Virus record (IMG/VR): IMGVR_UViG_3300025070_000009
Span: 1 to 31,946 of that record
Source of the DNA: a virus
Reading direction: 5' to 3' (one strand)
DNA length: 31,946 nucleotides
Below, one piece after another: positions 1 to 6,399 of this stretch. Every line of letters begins with the position of its first letter. The stretch's first letter is position 1. The notes under the pieces were generated by a model, which saw nothing but the letters and a program-made list of their open reading frames with translations, searched no databases and had not been told where the DNA came from. Position numbers and translations under genes: made by a program.

Positions 1-127
1 AGTCCTCACCTACCCAACCTGTGTTGAGGGTGAAGCGTTTTCTACCATTGGTGTTTATGCGTTGGTACTTGTGAGCAGTCGTGTCGTAGGTGAATCCAGA
101 AGAACCGCTACTACCTAAAGACTTTCT
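1..127. repeat. Terminal direct repeat, left copy (circular closure)
   Basis: These 127 bases are identical to 31820-31946. An odd length of exactly 127 is a common maximum k-mer of short-read assemblers, so I infer an assembly overlap of a circular or circularly permuted genome, not a biological terminal repeat. It lies inside a single open reading frame that continues correctly when the ends are joined, which supports closure. Unique genome length is therefore 31,819 bp. Confidence 0.95.
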
Positions 128-1087
128 ATACTCATTCGTAGTAGTGCTTATTGTAGAGTCACTTCTTTTAAAGAAGGTAACACTCTCCCATACACCATTC
201 TTGTTTACGAACTGCATAACGCTTGGTGAATACTTGCTCTCACAAGTAGGATAGAATCTACGAGTGTCTAACACCGTGCCATCTTTGTCCTTTAATCTTA
301 TGTCGTAGTATTTACTATAGTTCAAAGGCTCACCTACGCTATCCAACCAAGTAGTAAGGTTATTGATTCCACAAGGTAATAGCATCACTCTCTCTTCAGC
401 CTGTAGACCTTGTAGTTGTGCTTCAGTAATAGGTATAGTAACATCATATTGTAAATCACTTAATACCTCTACTTCCTTTAGTCCGATATTTGCACAAGCA
501 CTACCTCCCTCAACAGTACCACCATCTGCCAATACTCTATCCTTATAAGCCCAATAGATGTCATAACCCTCACCCCACTTACCGAGATATACAGGCACAA
601 CCTCGTTACCAGAGTCTTTAATGTATTTAACTGCATTGACACTTGCGAATCCTTTGTTCACCTCTTTGTTAGCCGCCTCAATGAATATGTGATAGCCATT
701 ACTTGCCTCAAAGATTTCCGAGCTTCCTGTATCGTTAACCGTTACAGGTGGGTCTGCTTTGTTCTGGTAGTTGATTGTGTAATCTATCTGTACCCATACT
801 ACGCTACCATTAGGTGCATAGGCTACAGTTGTACCATCAAGGTTCTCGTAAGCATTAGATAGGTACTCTTGTACCATAGGAGCAATATCAAAGGAGACAT
901 CAGTTCCTGCAAATACATCTCTAAATAAAGTGTATTGTGCTGAAGAGGGTCTGGAAGACCTTGACCCCTCCCATATGTATACTTCAAACTCTACATCTGT
1001 TAGAGATGTAGCAAAGGCAGAATACCCTGCCGTAACATATATCGGGCTTCTTGCTCCTACTAAACTTGTTGGTGTGATTATACTCAT
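1..1087 (-). CDS. Large tail structural protein, 5' part (gene wraps round the window ends)
   Basis: ATG at 1087 (protein starts MSIITPTSLVG) overlaps the TGA of the upstream connector gene as ATGA. The frame stays open to base 1 and, after joining position 1 to 31819, continues to a TAG at 31656-31658, giving 416 residues. I see no signal peptide or membrane segment. The protein is rich in beta-type sequence with many T, S, V and Y residues. It sits between head-tail connector genes and another large tail protein upstream of the tape measure in the late operon, so a tail or baseplate component is the best inference. I recognise no named domain. Gene finders that treat the window as linear will report only fragments. 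Confidence 0.85.
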   Translation of the reverse strand, partial: MSIITPTSLVGARSPIYVTAGYSAFATSLTDVEFEVYIWEGSRSSRPSSAQYTLFRDVFAGTDVSFDIAPMVQEYLSNAYENLDGTTVAYAPNGSVVWVQIDYTINYQNKADPPVTVNDTGSSEIFEASNGYHIFIEAANKEVNKGFASVNAVKYIKDSGNEVVPVYLGKWGEGYDIYWAYKDRVLADGGTVEGGSACANIGLKEVEVLSDLQYDVTIPITEAQLQGLQAEERVMLLPCGINNLTTWLDSVGEPLNYSKYYDIRLKDKDGTVLDTRRFYPTCESKYSPSVMQFVNKNGVWESVTFFKRSDSTISTTTNEYRKSLGSSGSSGFTYDTTAHKYQRINTNGRKRFTLNTGWVGED

Positions 1088-1650
1088 CGTTTGGTAAATT
1101 TCAAAAATTCATCTACATCCATAGAGACTGCTTTGAGTACCTCTTGAGGTAACTTATCAAACTCTAATCTAAATGGTGCTTGGAAGAACTCGCTCTTGGG
1201 AATCCCTCGTTGCTTAATACTTCTTGATATTAGAAAGGCTGCCCTATCAAGGTTCGCCTCTGTCTGCTTAACAAAACTCTTGGTCTTTAGGTCTCTTGCC
1301 TTTACTCTCTTTTGAGCCATCCAAGTTCTTATAGAACTCTTTGGAGGTTGCTTACCATCAAAACCAAATCTACTTCCATTAGGCACTTTATACTTTGTAC
1401 CATCTACCCCCTCATCAATATACTTACCATAGTCCTCCATAGTGAAAGACATAAGTAAGTGTACTCCTGTAGTGAGTGAGTAGTCTAAACTATCCTTTAA
1501 CTTTCCAGAGGATACTTGTCTTCGTCTCTTTTTCTTACCATCATTATAGGTAATAGTACGAGTAGCACCAAGATTTAGCTTCGCTGCCTTAATGACTCGC
1601 TCTGCAAATTGGCGTAAGACCCTCTCTGTATTTTGTGTTACTACGGACAA
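1084..1650 (-). CDS. HK97 gp10-like head-tail connector / tail completion protein
   Basis: 188 residues starting MSVVTQNTERVL. It has a basic amphipathic N-terminal helix followed by a segment with YGKYIDEGVDGTKY near residues 74-87, which resembles the 'Y..fiE.GT..' core of HK97 gp10-type neck proteins. The C-terminal half is basic and helical. It overlaps the preceding gene by 10 bp and ends in an ATGA overlap with the next. The order terminase, chaperone-like gene, connector, large tail proteins fits a neck or tail-completion role. Exact assignment (gp10 versus another neck protein) is inferred from weak motif similarity and position. Confidence 0.65.
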   Translation of the reverse strand: MSVVTQNTERVLRQFAERVIKAAKLNLGATRTITYNDGKKKRRRQVSSGKLKDSLDYSLTTGVHLLMSFTMEDYGKYIDEGVDGTKYKVPNGSRFGFDGKQPPKSSIRTWMAQKRVKARDLKTKSFVKQTEANLDRAAFLISRSIKQRGIPKSEFFQAPFRLEFDKLPQEVLKAVSMDVDEFLKFTKR

Positions 1651-2105
1651 GTGGTAATAGTGTTAGCTATGTCTATAGACAAGGTTAGATTCCAACCTAC
1701 CAATAGGTTCTCAAACCTATCCTCAAAAGGCTCACAACTTGGTGTGCCATTGAGTTGGTATTTATCCTGCATCAAGTTACCTCTCTTTAGTTGGCTTACT
1801 AAATCGTTAGCCGTTAGGAGTTGGGTGTTTAGAATGTCTTGCCTGTTATCTACCCCGTAGAAGATTTCTGCTTCATCTCTTGGGTCTTCCTTACTCACAT
1901 CAGCTACATCCATAAAGAGGATGCTCATAGAGTAGGTTATGCCCACATCATTGAAGGTCACACTATTTATCATAATATGTGACAAGGGGAATATAGTCTG
2001 CTTGTTGAGGTCTACCTCAAAGATGTCACCTTCTGTAACGGTGTTCACCTGCTTGTTAGCAATGAGGTGTTCTCTTATCTTGGTGGTTATATCGTAGAAA
2101 CTCAT
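1641..2105 (-). CDS. Probable tail terminator / tail completion protein
   Basis: 154 residues from ATG at 2103-2105 (MSFYDITTKIREHL). A short N-terminal helix is followed by alternating beta-type stretches and a C-terminal segment LLVGWNLTLSIDI that looks like a beta strand. No catalytic motif is visible. Size and position between the chaperone-like gene and the gp10-like gene match tail terminator or neck proteins of siphoviruses, which is the inference. The start is preceded by a leader sequence almost identical to the one before the gene at 23033-23365. It overlaps the next gene by 10 bp. Confidence 0.5.
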   Translation of the reverse strand: MSFYDITTKIREHLIANKQVNTVTEGDIFEVDLNKQTIFPLSHIMINSVTFNDVGITYSMSILFMDVADVSKEDPRDEAEIFYGVDNRQDILNTQLLTANDLVSQLKRGNLMQDKYQLNGTPSCEPFEDRFENLLVGWNLTLSIDIANTITTCP

Positions 2106-2120
2106 AATAAGTTAACCACC
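2103..2120 (-). promoter_or_regulatory. Shared translation leader motif, copy 1
   Basis: On the minus strand this reads GGTGGTTAACTTATTATG, ending in the ATG of the 154-residue gene. The same 18 bases with one change precede the gene starting at 23365. A GGTGG block 10-14 nt before ATG could act as a ribosome-binding or transcript-processing element. No -7 promoter element is present. Function is inferred from duplication only. Confidence 0.35.
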
Positions 2121-2128
2121 TCTTTGAG

Positions 2129-2380
2129 TTAGTGTTTAAGCATCTTTCTTTCTACATCTGCTTTCTCCTTGTCGTATATGAGTTTGGTAAGGCATTGCCT
2201 CAAAGGTAGGTTAGTTATAGAATCATATCTTGCTGCATCACCACCTGCTAAATGGTCTACGCTTCCATACCATCCCCACTTCCTTGAAAAGTTTGCGGAG
2301 GCTGAAAGGTCTGTAGTTTCTCCCCCTGTGAAGAGGTCGGGGTACTCTTCAATAACTTGTTGCTTAAACGATAAAAAAAA
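2129..2380 (-). CDS. C-terminal frameshift extension of tail assembly chaperone (GT-type)
   Basis: This frame has no start codon of its own at its beginning but stays open for 81 codons after the T9 tract (2373-2381) and ends at TAA 2129-2131. It encodes FKQQVIEEYPDLF, then NFSRKWGWYGSVDHLAGGD, a W-G-W-Y plus GGD pattern followed by NLPL..CL..L and a basic tail. That pattern is familiar from C-terminal segments in Bacteroidota phage tail-chaperone loci. A -1 slip on TTT TTT in the upstream frame joins it to residue 163 of the 201-residue protein, giving a 244-residue product. The alternative is that the T9 run contains a one-base error and the fused protein is the only product. Confidence 0.75.
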   Translation of the reverse strand, partial: FFLSFKQQVIEEYPDLFTGGETTDLSASANFSRKWGWYGSVDHLAGGDAARYDSITNLPLRQCLTKLIYDKEKADVERKMLKH

Positions 2381-2862
2381 AGCGTTGCACCTAATGCAAC
2401 ATCTAAAGGAAAGTCCGAATATCCATCCGTACCATTGTACGGCTCTACCTCATACAAGTCTCCCTTCTCTTTTGTTATGGGTCTATACAAGACCCCAACT
2501 GTCTTATGCAACATCTGCATATCGGAGAGGTAGGTATCTAAATCTATGTACTCACCAAAACTCATCTCTTCAAGGTTTGGTACAAAGCCATATTCTTGCC
2601 CTCTAAAGGACAATCTCCTTGTGAGTGGATGCTCTACACTAACCATCGTTAAAAGTTCGTTAGCGATGCTTAAAACATCGTCTGCTCTCATTGCGTGGGC
2701 TACCTTCAAGGGGATATTAGCGAATATCTCTAATGCCTTGAGTAAGGTGAAGGTTTGGTCACCCTCTACCTTGAGGAACTTTTGGTACTGCTCAATAGTC
2801 AGTTCCCTTGCGCTCTCTGGTAATTTAATCGTTACCTCTCTACCTAACTGCGTATCGCCCAT
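2257..2862 (-). CDS. Tail assembly chaperone, short (G) form
   Basis: 201 residues in the zero frame (MGDTQLGREVTIKLPESARE), overlapping the 3' end of terL by 23 bp. It is mostly helical with no membrane segment, as expected for tail assembly chaperones that coat the tape measure during tail assembly. After residue 163 the zero frame reads through low-complexity sequence rich in Q, S, T and P to a TAG, while the -1 frame carries much more protein-like sequence. A T9 slippery tract lies at the switch point. In the lambda G/GT paradigm the short form is in excess and the -1 product is minor. Annotation rests on architecture and position, not on a named motif in this part. Confidence 0.7.
   Translation of the reverse strand: MGDTQLGREVTIKLPESARELTIEQYQKFLKVEGDQTFTLLKALEIFANIPLKVAHAMRADDVLSIANELLTMVSVEHPLTRRLSFRGQEYGFVPNLEEMSFGEYIDLDTYLSDMQMLHKTVGVLYRPITKEKGDLYEVEPYNGTDGYSDFPLDVALGATLFFYRLSNKLLKSTPTSSQGEKLQTFQPPQTFQGSGDGMEA
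2373..2381 (-). other. Candidate -1 programmed ribosomal frameshift site (T9)
   Basis: The minus strand reads G CTT TTT TTT TAT CG in the zero frame. Both P- and A-site tRNAs on TTT TTT can re-pair after slipping back one base, and the next -1 codon is TTA, opening the 81-codon extension. I did not find an obvious strong stem-loop directly downstream. A homopolymer sequencing error is the main alternative. Confidence 0.65.
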
Positions 2863-3994
2863 AGTTCGGTCTTGTTAGTTTGTTAAATGTTGCGTATCTA
2901 AAAGCATCAATGGCGTGGTTAAAGGCATCTATTGGTTTGTTAAGCAACTTACCATTCTTATCCTCTACCCACTTGTAGTTTCTCATCTCCTTGACAAAGT
3001 TAACACCAGAGATGTGTAGTTTGTATCTCTTGAGGACATCAATACCAGCATTGATACTATCAGCACCTTTCTTCGTTGGCTTAATGTTCCAACCCATACG
3101 ATACAACTCCTCAATAGATTTAGGCTCGGCACTATCAGCAAATATCTCTGCTCGTCTATCTACCCCAAGTGCTTTCATCTTCTCCGAGATGTCTCTGTTC
3201 GTGAGGTTCGTCTCGTAAAGAAGTTCTTTTGCATAAAGGTTATGGTCATCACCATATACCGCCACGAGAGAAGTGGGGTCATTCGTGAAACCAAAGTCCA
3301 TACCATACGAGAGGAATTTAGCCGATTCGGGTACTTCCTCTTCCACAAATGTAAAAATCGTTGCCTTACTTTGACCCCTTTCACCCAATCCGTATATGCG
3401 CCAGTAATCCTCGTCAGTATCTTTGAGTCGCTCAATCTCTTCCACAATACTATTATCCAGAAAAGGATTATCCACATAAGTAGATTTAATAAAGGTAACA
3501 TCGTCTCTTGTGAGCAGCTTGTCATAAATCCAATGGAAGTCATCGGAAGGGTTGTAGTCAATGTATATCTTGTTCGTTGTACGAACGAGCAACTGGAAAA
3601 AGTCCTCCCAAGTAAGTTCATTCGCCTCATTGCAGAAGAGGTAATCCCTCCTTGCTCCCCTTTTCTTTTGGGGTTGGTCAAGGGATACGAACTCAATGAT
3701 GTTACCGTTGAGACGGTAGATGTGTTCACTCTTGTTGTGGTGCTTCTCATCGTATAGGTGCATATTGGTTAGTATCTCTATGAAGTCCCTCATCGCAGTC
3801 ATCTTCAGTGAGGGTAGAGACTTACGCACAATAGTAAAGACCTTGCCCTTCTCGGACAAAGCCTTAACGATGATTAGTTGTAGGAGTGAGTAGGTCTTAC
3901 CAGAACGAGTACCCCCTTGATTGATTATAATCTTGGTAGGTGCGTTCCAGTTCTTCTCAAATATCTCACTCGTCTGTATTGCTACGCTTGACAA
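2840..3994 (-). CDS. terL: Terminase large subunit
   Basis: 384 residues. The ATPase half has Walker A GGTRSGKT at 27-34 and Walker B-like YLFCNEAN at 118-125 (E123 as the catalytic acid). The C-terminal nuclease half has three acidic sites in the usual RNase H-like order: D233 in GMDFGFTNDP, D287 in IFADSAEPKS, and D363 in NHAIDAFRYA. It powers DNA translocation into the prohead and cuts the concatemer. The length is within the usual range, slightly short. It overlaps the small subunit gene by 29 bp. A second long minus-strand frame inside it (3175-3750) is a shadow. Confidence 0.95.
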   Translation of the reverse strand: MSSVAIQTSEIFEKNWNAPTKIIINQGGTRSGKTYSLLQLIIVKALSEKGKVFTIVRKSLPSLKMTAMRDFIEILTNMHLYDEKHHNKSEHIYRLNGNIIEFVSLDQPQKKRGARRDYLFCNEANELTWEDFFQLLVRTTNKIYIDYNPSDDFHWIYDKLLTRDDVTFIKSTYVDNPFLDNSIVEEIERLKDTDEDYWRIYGLGERGQSKATIFTFVEEEVPESAKFLSYGMDFGFTNDPTSLVAVYGDDHNLYAKELLYETNLTNRDISEKMKALGVDRRAEIFADSAEPKSIEELYRMGWNIKPTKKGADSINAGIDVLKRYKLHISGVNFVKEMRNYKWVEDKNGKLLNKPIDAFNHAIDAFRYATFNKLTRPNYGRYAVR

Positions 3995-4262
3995 TCTCTA
4001 TCTTGACTTCGTTAATCTCTTCATCGGTCTCTATCTTGTTCTCAACCCTTGCAAGTTTAGGAGTAGTGTACTCCGCCATTTGGTTGATAATCGTTAGAGC
4101 CTTCTCTGGGTTCTGGTCTGCCACACTCTCTAACCAAGTAGTCATATTCTCCAAGTTTGCTTCCACTAATTTAGTGAAGGCTTCTCGTATCTTGTTTGTG
4201 GTTTTGTTGGGTGTACCCTTTTGTCTCCCACCTTTCTTTTCGTGTCCTTCTTTAAACGCCAT
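3966..4262 (-). CDS. terS: Terminase small subunit (probable)
   Basis: 98 residues starting MAFKEGHEKKGGRQKGTPNKTT. The basic G-R-Q-K-G-T-P-N-K-T/K-T start followed by helices resembles small DNA-binding proteins placed before terL in Bacteroidota phages. It likely recognises the packaging site and recruits TerL. The leader (4263-4312) contains GTTAACATA, related to leaders seen before other structural genes. The call depends strongly on direct adjacency and 29-bp overlap with terL. Confidence 0.7.
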   Translation of the reverse strand: MAFKEGHEKKGGRQKGTPNKTTNKIREAFTKLVEANLENMTTWLESVADQNPEKALTIINQMAEYTTPKLARVENKIETDEEINEVKIEIVKRSNTDE

Positions 4263-4312
4263 ACTATATCGTACTACTTTAGTATGTTAACCTATTAATG
4301 TTATTTATGTTG

Positions 4313-4939
4313 TTACATTATCTCTATACCCTCTCTCTTCATAATAACCTTAACATCTTTAACATACGGATGATTTGACAAAACCTTGTTTAAACCTTGT
4401 AGGGATATGTATCTATTGCCTTTTTTAATGTTTTGTTTAGAAGATAATACTTGAAAATTACTATAATGATTTAGAAGTATCACTTCTTTTTCGTTTTGAG
4501 CAAGAGATATTGGTATTATGTGGTCAAGGTGTGAGTGAGGTGGGTTATATTTCTTTTCAAGCCATTCGTTGTAAAACCATTCTGCAGAGCAACCAAGTGT
4601 ATCTATTGTCTTAGTAGTCTTTAACATTTGTTTATTTTTAAAAGATTGTCTAATTAAAGCTGATATATTCTCCTTACAACGGAATAAAGAATCGTGTTTT
4701 CTTCTGCGTTTCTTGTATTCTGCTTCATATGCATTCTTTTGTTTTCTATGTTTTTTCCGATAGTGACTTTTTCTCTCTTTTATTACATCCTTGTTTTGCT
4801 CTCTATATTTCTTTACTTGTTGTTTACAACACGACTTGCACAATGTGGTTAAGTTATCTTTAGTTTTTATGTTCTTGTAAAAATCTTTTTTAGATTTTAT
4901 CTCCTTACACTTATTACAAGTCTTCGTTGGGTAAGTCAT
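4313..4939 (-). CDS. HNH endonuclease, free-standing, zinc-finger N-terminus
   Basis: 208 residues. An N-terminal zinc-ribbon pattern has C8, C11, C34 and C37. A very basic middle region covers about 40-110. The HNH nuclease core is HSHLDHIIP (H137, D139, H140), then NHYSNFQVLSS (N157, N161) and NIKKGN (N170, K172, K173). The DNA is visibly richer in A/T than its neighbours and the start lies 26 bp inside the preceding gene, both typical of a mobile homing endonuclease. HNH proteins next to terminase can also assist packaging, so that role remains possible. Confidence 0.85.
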   Translation of the reverse strand: MTYPTKTCNKCKEIKSKKDFYKNIKTKDNLTTLCKSCCKQQVKKYREQNKDVIKERKSHYRKKHRKQKNAYEAEYKKRRRKHDSLFRCKENISALIRQSFKNKQMLKTTKTIDTLGCSAEWFYNEWLEKKYNPPHSHLDHIIPISLAQNEKEVILLNHYSNFQVLSSKQNIKKGNRYISLQGLNKVLSNHPYVKDVKVIMKREGIEIM

Positions 4940-5183
4940 CTCTTTGTGCTTTTGCTTTCTTAGCCTCCTCTCTAAAGAGTTTCTTAATCGCTTGGGTGTT
5001 AGCCCTTCGTGCTTGTCTGTTCTCTCGTGTAGGAGCTTCTGGTAGTTCTATGAAGTTTCTTACAAAGGCTTGTTCATCTCTTGATAGTTGCCCTCGCAGG
5101 TGTACCTGTACGAGTAGTTCAAAGAGGTTGTTTAGATTGTTCCTGTTGATGAGTACCGTTGCACCCTTGCCTTGTTCTTCCAT
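4914..5183 (-). CDS. Hypothetical protein, 89 aa, charged
   Basis: The ATG at 5181-5183 forms TAATG with the stop of the upstream gene, so I prefer it to an in-frame start at 5270 that would lie deep inside that gene. The protein (MEEQGKGATVLINRNNLNN) has an N-terminal helix-forming half and a C-terminus rich in R, K, A and E. No motif is recognised. It precedes the HNH and terminase genes, so it may be the last early gene or a packaging accessory. Confidence 0.65.
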   Translation of the reverse strand: MEEQGKGATVLINRNNLNNLFELLVQVHLRGQLSRDEQAFVRNFIELPEAPTRENRQARRANTQAIKKLFREEAKKAKAQRDDLPNEDL

Positions 5184-5377
5184 TACATTCTTATTAGTCG
5201 TAGTCTTCTTTGGTATTTGCGTATGAGTAGAGCGTTGTTGGTTATAGTGTCTTGCAACTCTGTAGTCCAACCAAATCTACTTGCTTGTATAGATAGGTTG
5301 ACATTGTCAATCATTAGCATCTCCAGAAACTTCTGTAGTTCTCTAATGTGTTTTCTTTTTCGTAGTATCGTCTTCAT
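5183..5377 (-). CDS. Hypothetical small helical protein, 64 aa
   Basis: It starts MKTILRKRKHIRELQKFLEM and ends RRLRLIRM. It is strongly basic and helical throughout, so nucleic-acid binding or a small regulator is possible but unproven. The start lies 35 bp inside the preceding 42-residue gene, and the stop is shared in a TAATG overlap with the next gene. This tight coupling is the main support. Confidence 0.6.
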   Translation of the reverse strand: MKTILRKRKHIRELQKFLEMLMIDNVNLSIQASRFGWTTELQDTITNNALLIRKYQRRLRLIRM

Positions 5378-5471
5378 ATCTTTTTAGTATTTTCTCTAAC
5401 GCTTGGCAGCGAAGGTATTCCCTGCGGAGCATATATAGTACCATTATGGTAACAAGGATTAGACTAATCAT
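5343..5471 (-). CDS. Small single-pass membrane protein, 42 aa
   Basis: The ORF starts MISLILVTIMVLYMLRREYL, giving a hydrophobic segment at residues 2-14 followed by a basic, positively charged tail (RREYLRC...KKKTH). This predicts a cytoplasmic C-terminus. Its ATG overlaps the end of the preceding 21-codon frame and its end overlaps the next gene by 35 bp. Function is unknown. Confidence 0.5.
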   Translation of the reverse strand: MISLILVTIMVLYMLRREYLRCQALEKILKRYEDDTTKKKTH

Positions 5472-5529
5472 TCTCTATACCGTTATCGTTTAGGTCTCGG
5501 TTCATTAGTTCAATGAGCGTGTCTTTCAT
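5464..5529 (-). pseudogene. Truncated third copy of the MKTPMQEL family (5' remnant)
   Basis: A 21-codon frame beginning MKDTLIELMNRDLND starts at an ATGA junction identical in layout to those of the two complete paralogues just upstream. It matches only their N-terminal motif (MKTPMQEL) before stopping. I read it as the leftover start of a further array unit, although a translated micro-peptide cannot be excluded. Confidence 0.4.
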
Positions 5530-5741
5530 CTCTCTTTGCTGTTAAAGGTTTTGTAGAAATCTTCAAATGTTCCGTCTCCGTCACATTCATACATACCATC
5601 TTGCCAAGCAGACTCCATCACCTCTTTCTCTTTCTCAAGCATCGCCTCTGCTGCCTCAATACACGGAGCAACCTCGTAAGAGTCGCCGTACTTGGCTATT
5701 TCCCACATTTGGTCAATCAACTCCTGCATTGGTGTTTTCAT
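5526..5741 (-). CDS. MKTPMQEL-family small protein, copy 2 (71 aa)
   Basis: It starts MKTPMQELIDQMWEIA and ends DFYKTFNSKER. It shares with the adjacent copy the first eight residues, the central MLEKEKEVM block and the F..TFN(S/T)KE(K/R) end, but the intervening segments differ. It is acidic and helical with no catalytic motif. The ATGA overlap with the preceding copy shows a translationally coupled tandem pair. Function is unknown; small duplicated early genes like this are often host-takeover or anti-defence factors, which is only a suggestion here. Confidence 0.7.
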   Translation of the reverse strand: MKTPMQELIDQMWEIAKYGDSYEVAPCIEAAEAMLEKEKEVMESAWQDGMYECDGDGTFEDFYKTFNSKER

Positions 5742-5758
5742 TTCTCTTTGGTGTTAAA
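5725..5758 (-). repeat. 34-bp junction repeat, copy 2 (pair with 5934-5967)
   Basis: These 34 bases are identical to 5934-5967, and a degraded third copy ends near 5546. Each spans the end of one small gene (coding TFNTKEK or similar) and the first codons of the next (MKTPMQEL). Unit spacing is 209 and about 212 bp, the length of one gene, as expected from tandem duplication. Confidence 0.85.
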
Positions 5759-5950
5759 GGTTTCCTCAAAGTAGTCATCTGCTGATTTTTGAAAGCAGTT
5801 CCTTTGATAGTCATCTGCAAACTCACACATCACCTCCTTCTCTTTCTCAAGCATTGATTCAATCTTCTGCTCAATCAATCTTGGCGTTTCTAAATCCATT
5901 GGTAAGGTTGCTCTAACCCATTCCAATAGTTCTTGCATTGGTGTTTTCAT
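5738..5950 (-). CDS. MKTPMQEL-family small protein, copy 1 (70 aa)
   Basis: It starts MKTPMQELLEWVRATLP and ends DYFEETFNTKEK. It aligns with the downstream copy at both ends and at MLEKEKEVM, with divergent middle sequence and almost equal length. It is a small acidic helical protein. It overlaps the next copy by ATGA. Its own ATG overlaps the stop of a short TFNTKEK remnant, the trace of a lost earlier unit. Confidence 0.7.
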   Translation of the reverse strand: MKTPMQELLEWVRATLPMDLETPRLIEQKIESMLEKEKEVMCEFADDYQRNCFQKSADDYFEETFNTKEK

Positions 5951-5967
5951 TTCTCTTTGGTGTTAAA
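5934..5967 (-). repeat. 34-bp junction repeat, copy 1
   Basis: Exact match to 5725-5758. It covers the 3' end of a remnant unit and the start of the 70-residue gene, and marks the boundary of a tandemly duplicated gene cassette. Confidence 0.85.
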
Positions 5968-5976
5968 TGTGTCAAG
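5947..5976 (-). pseudogene. 3' remnant of an additional MKTPMQEL-family unit
   Basis: In frame after a TAG, the minus strand reads LDTFNTKEK then TGA, which overlaps the ATG of the 70-residue gene exactly as the complete copies do. Only the C-terminal end of the unit survives. A second short repeat, CCTTTAATGATACA, occurs at 5991-6004 and 6023-6036 just upstream and may mark the deletion. Confidence 0.45.
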
Positions 5977-6004
5977 CTATCGCCTGACAATGTATCATTA
6001 AAGG

Positions 6005-6157
6005 TCAGTTTATACCCTTACTTGTATCATTAAAGGTTTTGCGTTCTATCCATCTTGCATACATCTTCGCTGCCCAAGCATTTCTCTGCATCTTGTTAGG
6101 GTACACCTTTCTTAACCTCGCATTTGCAATGCGTAGGAATTGGTTCATCTTGTTCAT
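6005..6157 (-). CDS. Hypothetical basic protein, 50 aa
   Basis: ATG at 6157 overlaps the TGA of the HNH gene as ATGA. The protein begins MNKMNQFLRIANARLRKVYP and is strongly basic with W28, W36 and many R/K residues, so nucleic-acid binding is plausible. Its end, RKTFNDTSKGIN, contains the KTFN seen at the ends of the neighbouring cassette family, so its 3' end may be a recombination product of that array. Confidence 0.6.
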   Translation of the reverse strand: MNKMNQFLRIANARLRKVYPNKMQRNAWAAKMYARWIERKTFNDTSKGIN

Positions 6158-6399
6158 AGTAATTTGTTGTGAATGGTTTGTAACATCTCTTTGTACTGTG
6201 GGTAATCACCATACTTGATATGGCAAGGGCGGCAGACCGCCATAAGATTCTCTATGACATCTTTGGTCTTACTGCCTCCACTACCTCTATTGTCTATGTG
6301 GTGTATGTCGTTGGCTCGTGTCCCACAAACCTCACAACCTATGAAGTCATCTAACACATAGCCGAAGTAGTCCATATATATCTTGGTGTGCTTTTTCAC
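6154..6399 (-). CDS. HNH nuclease domain protein, 81 aa
   Basis: A minimal HNH fold with zinc-binding C22-x2-C25, the catalytic pair in NDIHHID (H33, H34), N51 in ENLMAVC, and C56-x2-C59-H60. This is the complete signature of a Cys4-type HNH nuclease in a very short protein, with little beyond the core. It sits directly after the RecE-like exonuclease with ATGA overlaps on both sides, so it belongs to the DNA-processing set and is not an inserted homing gene. Roles could include host DNA degradation or recombination. Confidence 0.85.
   Translation of the reverse strand: MKKHTKIYMDYFGYVLDDFIGCEVCGTRANDIHHIDNRGSGGSKTKDVIENLMAVCRPCHIKYGDYPQYKEMLQTIHNKLL

Noticed and set aside
2169-2606. Long plus-strand frames, such as 145 codons here
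   Set aside because: They lie opposite genes with good family support and have shadow composition; no plus-strand promoter or coupled start was seen. I accept no plus-strand gene in the window.
3468-3476. Perfect DnaA-box sequence TTATCCACA
   Set aside because: It is a single copy inside terL, with no cluster and no AT-rich unwinding region; chance is a sufficient explanation.
3175-3750. 191-codon minus-strand frame inside terL
   Set aside because: Its sequence is S/T/R-rich without domain character and terL in the other frame has all catalytic motifs, so this is a shadow.
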